NCBI GenBank assembly: GCA_002477465.1
Contig: DLPV01000011.1
Span: 1-53,674 of the forward strand
Direction: 5' to 3'
From: Gammaproteobacteria bacterium UBA7449
GTDB taxonomy: Bacteria; Pseudomonadota; Gammaproteobacteria; Pseudomonadales; Pseudohongiellaceae
Length of the DNA stretch: 53,674 nt
The first letter of the stretch is position 1. The number at the start of each line of letters is the position of its first letter. The translations under genes and the position numbers were made by a program. The notes beneath the pieces are model-generated. The model worked only from the letters and a program-made list of their open reading frames with translations, made no database searches and had not been told where the DNA came from. Of the stretch, positions 51,193-53,674 are shown in pieces.

Positions 51193-52593
51193 ATGAGCCA
51201 AGACGAAAACGACAACAGCAAACTCTGGGGCGGCAGGTTTAGCGAATCCACGGATGAATTCGTGGAGCGATTCACTGCTTCGGTAAATTTCGACAAACGC
51301 CTGTATCGCTACGATATTCAGGGTTCCATCGCCCATGCGCGCATGCTGGCGAAAGTCGGCGTGCTCTCGGATGCTGAATTTGCGCAGATTAGCTCGGGTC
51401 TTGAGGCAATCCAGGCGGACATCGAGAGCGACAAGTTCAATTGGGATGTTGGTCTCGAAGACGTGCACATGAACATCGAGGCGGCGCTGACCCAGCGTAT
51501 CGGGGATGTTGGCAAAAAGCTGCACACCGGCCGCTCCCGCAATGATCAAGTAGCCACCGATATCCGCTTATACGTGCGCGCAGAAATAGACAAGGTTGCT
51601 GCACAGATCGATGAGCTTCAGGCTGCACTGCTTGATGTCGCCGAACGCGAGGCCGAAACTATTTTGCCCGGCTTTACGCATCTACAGACAGCGCAGCCAG
51701 TCAGTTTTGGCCATCACATGCTAGCATGGTTTGAAATGCTGGATCGTGACTACCAGCGTCTGCTTGATTGCCGTAAAAGAGTAAACCTGTCACCTTTAGG
51801 TGCCGCGGCTTTGGCCGGTACAACTTTCCCCATCGATAGAAATTACACTGCCGAGCTACTGGGCTTTGACGCGCCGACCGCCAACTCACTGGATTCGGTT
51901 AGCGACCGTGACTTTGCCATCGAATTGGCCGCCGCTGCCAGCTTGATCATGACCCATCTCTCCCGATTCTCAGAAGAGCTTGTTCTGTGGACCTCGGCGC
52001 AATTCGATTTTATAGAACTACCCGACCGCTTCTGCACCGGCTCATCCATCATGCCGCAGAAGAAAAATCCGGACGTACCTGAGTTGATTCGCGGTAAATC
52101 CGGGCGTGTGACCGGGCACCTGGTTTCTCTACTCACTCTGATGAAGTCGCAACCACTGGCCTACAACAAGGACAACCAGGAAGACAAAGAGCCGCTGTTC
52201 GATTTGCTGGATACGCTCAAGGATTGTCTCTACGCCTATAGCAGCATGATGCCAGCACTGATTTGTAAGCGAGAAAACATGCGAAGCGCGACCTTAAAGG
52301 GTTATGCCACCGCTACTGATCTTGCCGACTACCTGGTTAAGAAAGGCGTGGCGTTTCGTGATGCCCATGAAGTCGTTGGCAGCGCGGTGGTGGCAGCAAT
52401 TGCCGCAAACAAAGACCTGGCGGAACTGTCGCTATCTGACCTACAGGGTTTTCACGCCGATATCGCCGAAGATGTTTTCGACGTGCTGACTCTCGAAGGT
52501 TCACTCAATGCCCGCGATCACCTCGGCGGAACAGCGCCGAGGCAAGTTAAAGCAGCTGTAGCCCGGTCGCGAGAAAAACTGCAGCGCCGTTAG
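51193..52593 (+). CDS. argH: Argininosuccinate lyase
   Basis: 466 residues. Signature GSSIMPQKKNPDVPELIRGK of the fumarase/aspartase superfamily is present, with LHTGRSRNDQVATDIRLYVR and PGFTHLQTAQPVSFGHHML before it. Splits argininosuccinate into arginine and fumarate. The 159-base gap to hemC is the divergent promoter region; TATTAT around 51150-51160 may be the -10 box. Confidence 0.97.
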   Translation: MSQDENDNSKLWGGRFSESTDEFVERFTASVNFDKRLYRYDIQGSIAHARMLAKVGVLSDAEFAQISSGLEAIQADIESDKFNWDVGLEDVHMNIEAALTQRIGDVGKKLHTGRSRNDQVATDIRLYVRAEIDKVAAQIDELQAALLDVAEREAETILPGFTHLQTAQPVSFGHHMLAWFEMLDRDYQRLLDCRKRVNLSPLGAAALAGTTFPIDRNYTAELLGFDAPTANSLDSVSDRDFAIELAAAASLIMTHLSRFSEELVLWTSAQFDFIELPDRFCTGSSIMPQKKNPDVPELIRGKSGRVTGHLVSLLTLMKSQPLAYNKDNQEDKEPLFDLLDTLKDCLYAYSSMMPALICKRENMRSATLKGYATATDLADYLVKKGVAFRDAHEVVGSAVVAAIAANKDLAELSLSDLQGFHADIAEDVFDVLTLEGSLNARDHLGGTAPRQVKAAVARSREKLQRR

Positions 52594-52612
52594 TGACTCC
52601 GGGTTTTGGATT

Positions 52613-53671
52613 CTAGGGTGCGGGTGGCGCCTGCAATTCTATTTCGTACTCCAGAGTCCGATTGTCGCGTCGGGTCTTTACCGTAACGGTCTCACCCGCC
52701 CTGCGGTTTTCAAGAAATGCGGCAAGATCGTTCTCATTGCGAATCTCTTGCCCCTCGATACCGACAATCACATCACCAATACGAATACGCCCCCGGTCTG
52801 CTCTGCTTAGACCGCGCATACCAAGACGTTCCGGATCACCACCGGCAACTGTATCCAGCACGATCACACCTTCCAGATTCCACAGCTGGCGATAGTAGTC
52901 CGGCTGCGGCAGTAAATTAATTCCCAGGATCGGGGTTTGTACGCGCCCGTATTGGATGAGCTCGGGGATGATGCGTTTGACAGTATTGGCCGGAATAGCA
53001 AAGCCAATACCGGAACTGCCGCCGCTTGGACTATATATTGCTGTGTTTACGCCCACCAACTGGCCCAAGCTATTAATTAGAGGCCCACCAGAGTTGCCCG
53101 GATTGATCGCAGCATCAGTCTGGATGACATCGCGAATCTTGCGGCGCGTCACCGAGTCGATCTCACGACCCAGGGCGCTCACTATCCCGACCGTCATAGT
53201 GGTATCCAGGCCGAAGGGGTTGCCGATGGCCACCACCTTGCGACCCACTTCCAGCAGGGAAGAATCGCCGGGCACAATTGGAACGAGATCAATTTCTTCG
53301 ACATCAATCTTCAAAACCGCGAGATCGTGGTTGGGGGCGACCCCTACAGGGATAGCGTCATAAGTCATGCCATCTTGCAGAGTAACCAGCACTCGATCGG
53401 CCTGCTGCACTACGTGGAAATTCGTCACGATGTGGCCCTCATCATCCCAGACGAAACCAGTCCCGCTGCCCTGAGGCACATCCTGGGGATTCAAGGAATA
53501 GAATGAGCGGACCCGGCGCGCATTGGTGATGTTTACCACAGACGGGCTGGTGCGCTTAAACACCTCGATATTATTGGCCTCATCATCGGTACTGAACTGC
53601 GCATAATCCTGTGCTTGTGCATTGCCTGTGACAGGCGCTGCCAACGGCAGCAGCAAAGCGGCCAGTAACAC
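52613..53671 (-). CDS. DegS/AlgW-like trypsin-type serine protease with PDZ domain (5' end cut)
   Basis: At least 352 residues; the true start lies beyond the right window edge. A hydrophobic segment (LLLPLAAPVTG) at the edge is the end of a membrane anchor or signal peptide. The protease domain shows His in GHIVTNFHVVQQADRV, Asp in APNHDLAVLKID and Ser in INPGNSGGPLINSLG, and one PDZ domain (RGRIRIGDVIVGIEGQEI) follows. One PDZ domain and short size fit DegS/AlgW, the periplasmic sensor protease of the sigma-E/AlgU response, rather than DegP with two. Partial gene. Confidence 0.88.
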   Translation of the reverse strand: MLLAALLLPLAAPVTGNAQAQDYAQFSTDDEANNIEVFKRTSPSVVNITNARRVRSFYSLNPQDVPQGSGTGFVWDDEGHIVTNFHVVQQADRVLVTLQDGMTYDAIPVGVAPNHDLAVLKIDVEEIDLVPIVPGDSSLLEVGRKVVAIGNPFGLDTTMTVGIVSALGREIDSVTRRKIRDVIQTDAAINPGNSGGPLINSLGQLVGVNTAIYSPSGGSSGIGFAIPANTVKRIIPELIQYGRVQTPILGINLLPQPDYYRQLWNLEGVIVLDTVAGGDPERLGMRGLSRADRGRIRIGDVIVGIEGQEIRNENDLAAFLENRRAGETVTVKTRRDNRTLEYEIELQAPPAP

Positions 53672-53674
53672 TGA

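Overview
The window looks like chromosomal DNA of a free-living, probably marine gammaproteobacterium of the Pseudomonadales/Cellvibrionales type. The strongest reason is the right end: hemB, trxA, rho, ubiD, hemY, hemX, hemD, hemC and argH follow one another in the order I know from Pseudomonas, and yrfG-hslR-gshA is another typical gammaproteobacterial set. G+C appears moderate (by eye a little over half) and TTG or GTG starts are common. I see no tRNA, rRNA, CRISPR array, prophage or intact insertion sequence.

Layout. 0-6.2 kb: a secreted or periplasmic protein of unknown function, then a leftward catabolic operon (sodium:solute symporter, Gfo/Idh/MocA oxidoreductase, aldo/keto reductase, TauD-like dioxygenase) that probably imports and oxidises a sugar or polyol. 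6.4-10.0 kb: a rightward operon with a secreted epoxide-hydrolase-like protein, a DAO-type flavoprotein and an NhaC antiporter. 10.1-13.2 kb: a sirtuin and a secreted SdsA-type alkylsulfatase. 13.2-18.4 kb: a loose accessory zone of small genes (DsbB-like, GNAT, GFA, possible Imm32) mixed with decayed genes, including a class D beta-lactamase C-terminus. 18.4-20.1 kb: a secreted TPR protein with a clear terminator.

20.3-21.7 kb is the most interesting part. A DsbA/FrnE-family gene has an in-frame UGA exactly where the first cysteine of the CxxC active site belongs, followed by a SECIS-like hairpin, so it is most likely a selenoprotein (UPWC). Next to it lies a protein that carries both signature motifs of halohydrin dehalogenases (T-x4-Y-x-G and S-x12-Y-x3-R).

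21.9-29.7 kb: a leftward acyl-CoA catabolic cluster (class III CoA-transferase, MaoC hydratase, an Mcd-like acyl-CoA dehydrogenase, thiolase, an HMG-CoA-synthase-like protein fused to a DUF35 domain, and a second acyl-CoA dehydrogenase). It looks like a complete beta-oxidation-type route for an unusual, perhaps branched or cyclic, acyl-CoA. 29.7-35.4 kb: a 2'-5' RNA ligase-like protein, acetyltransferases, two more broken genes (YdeI-like, ABC ATPase), a serine hydrolase and a DUF885 lipoprotein. 35.5-53.7 kb: housekeeping genes (cysQ, yrfG, hslR, gshA, a TVP38/flavoprotein fusion, hemB, trxA, rho, ubiD, the hemCDXY operon, argH and a truncated DegS/AlgW-like protease). HemB supplies porphobilinogen, which HemC and HemD convert to uroporphyrinogen III.
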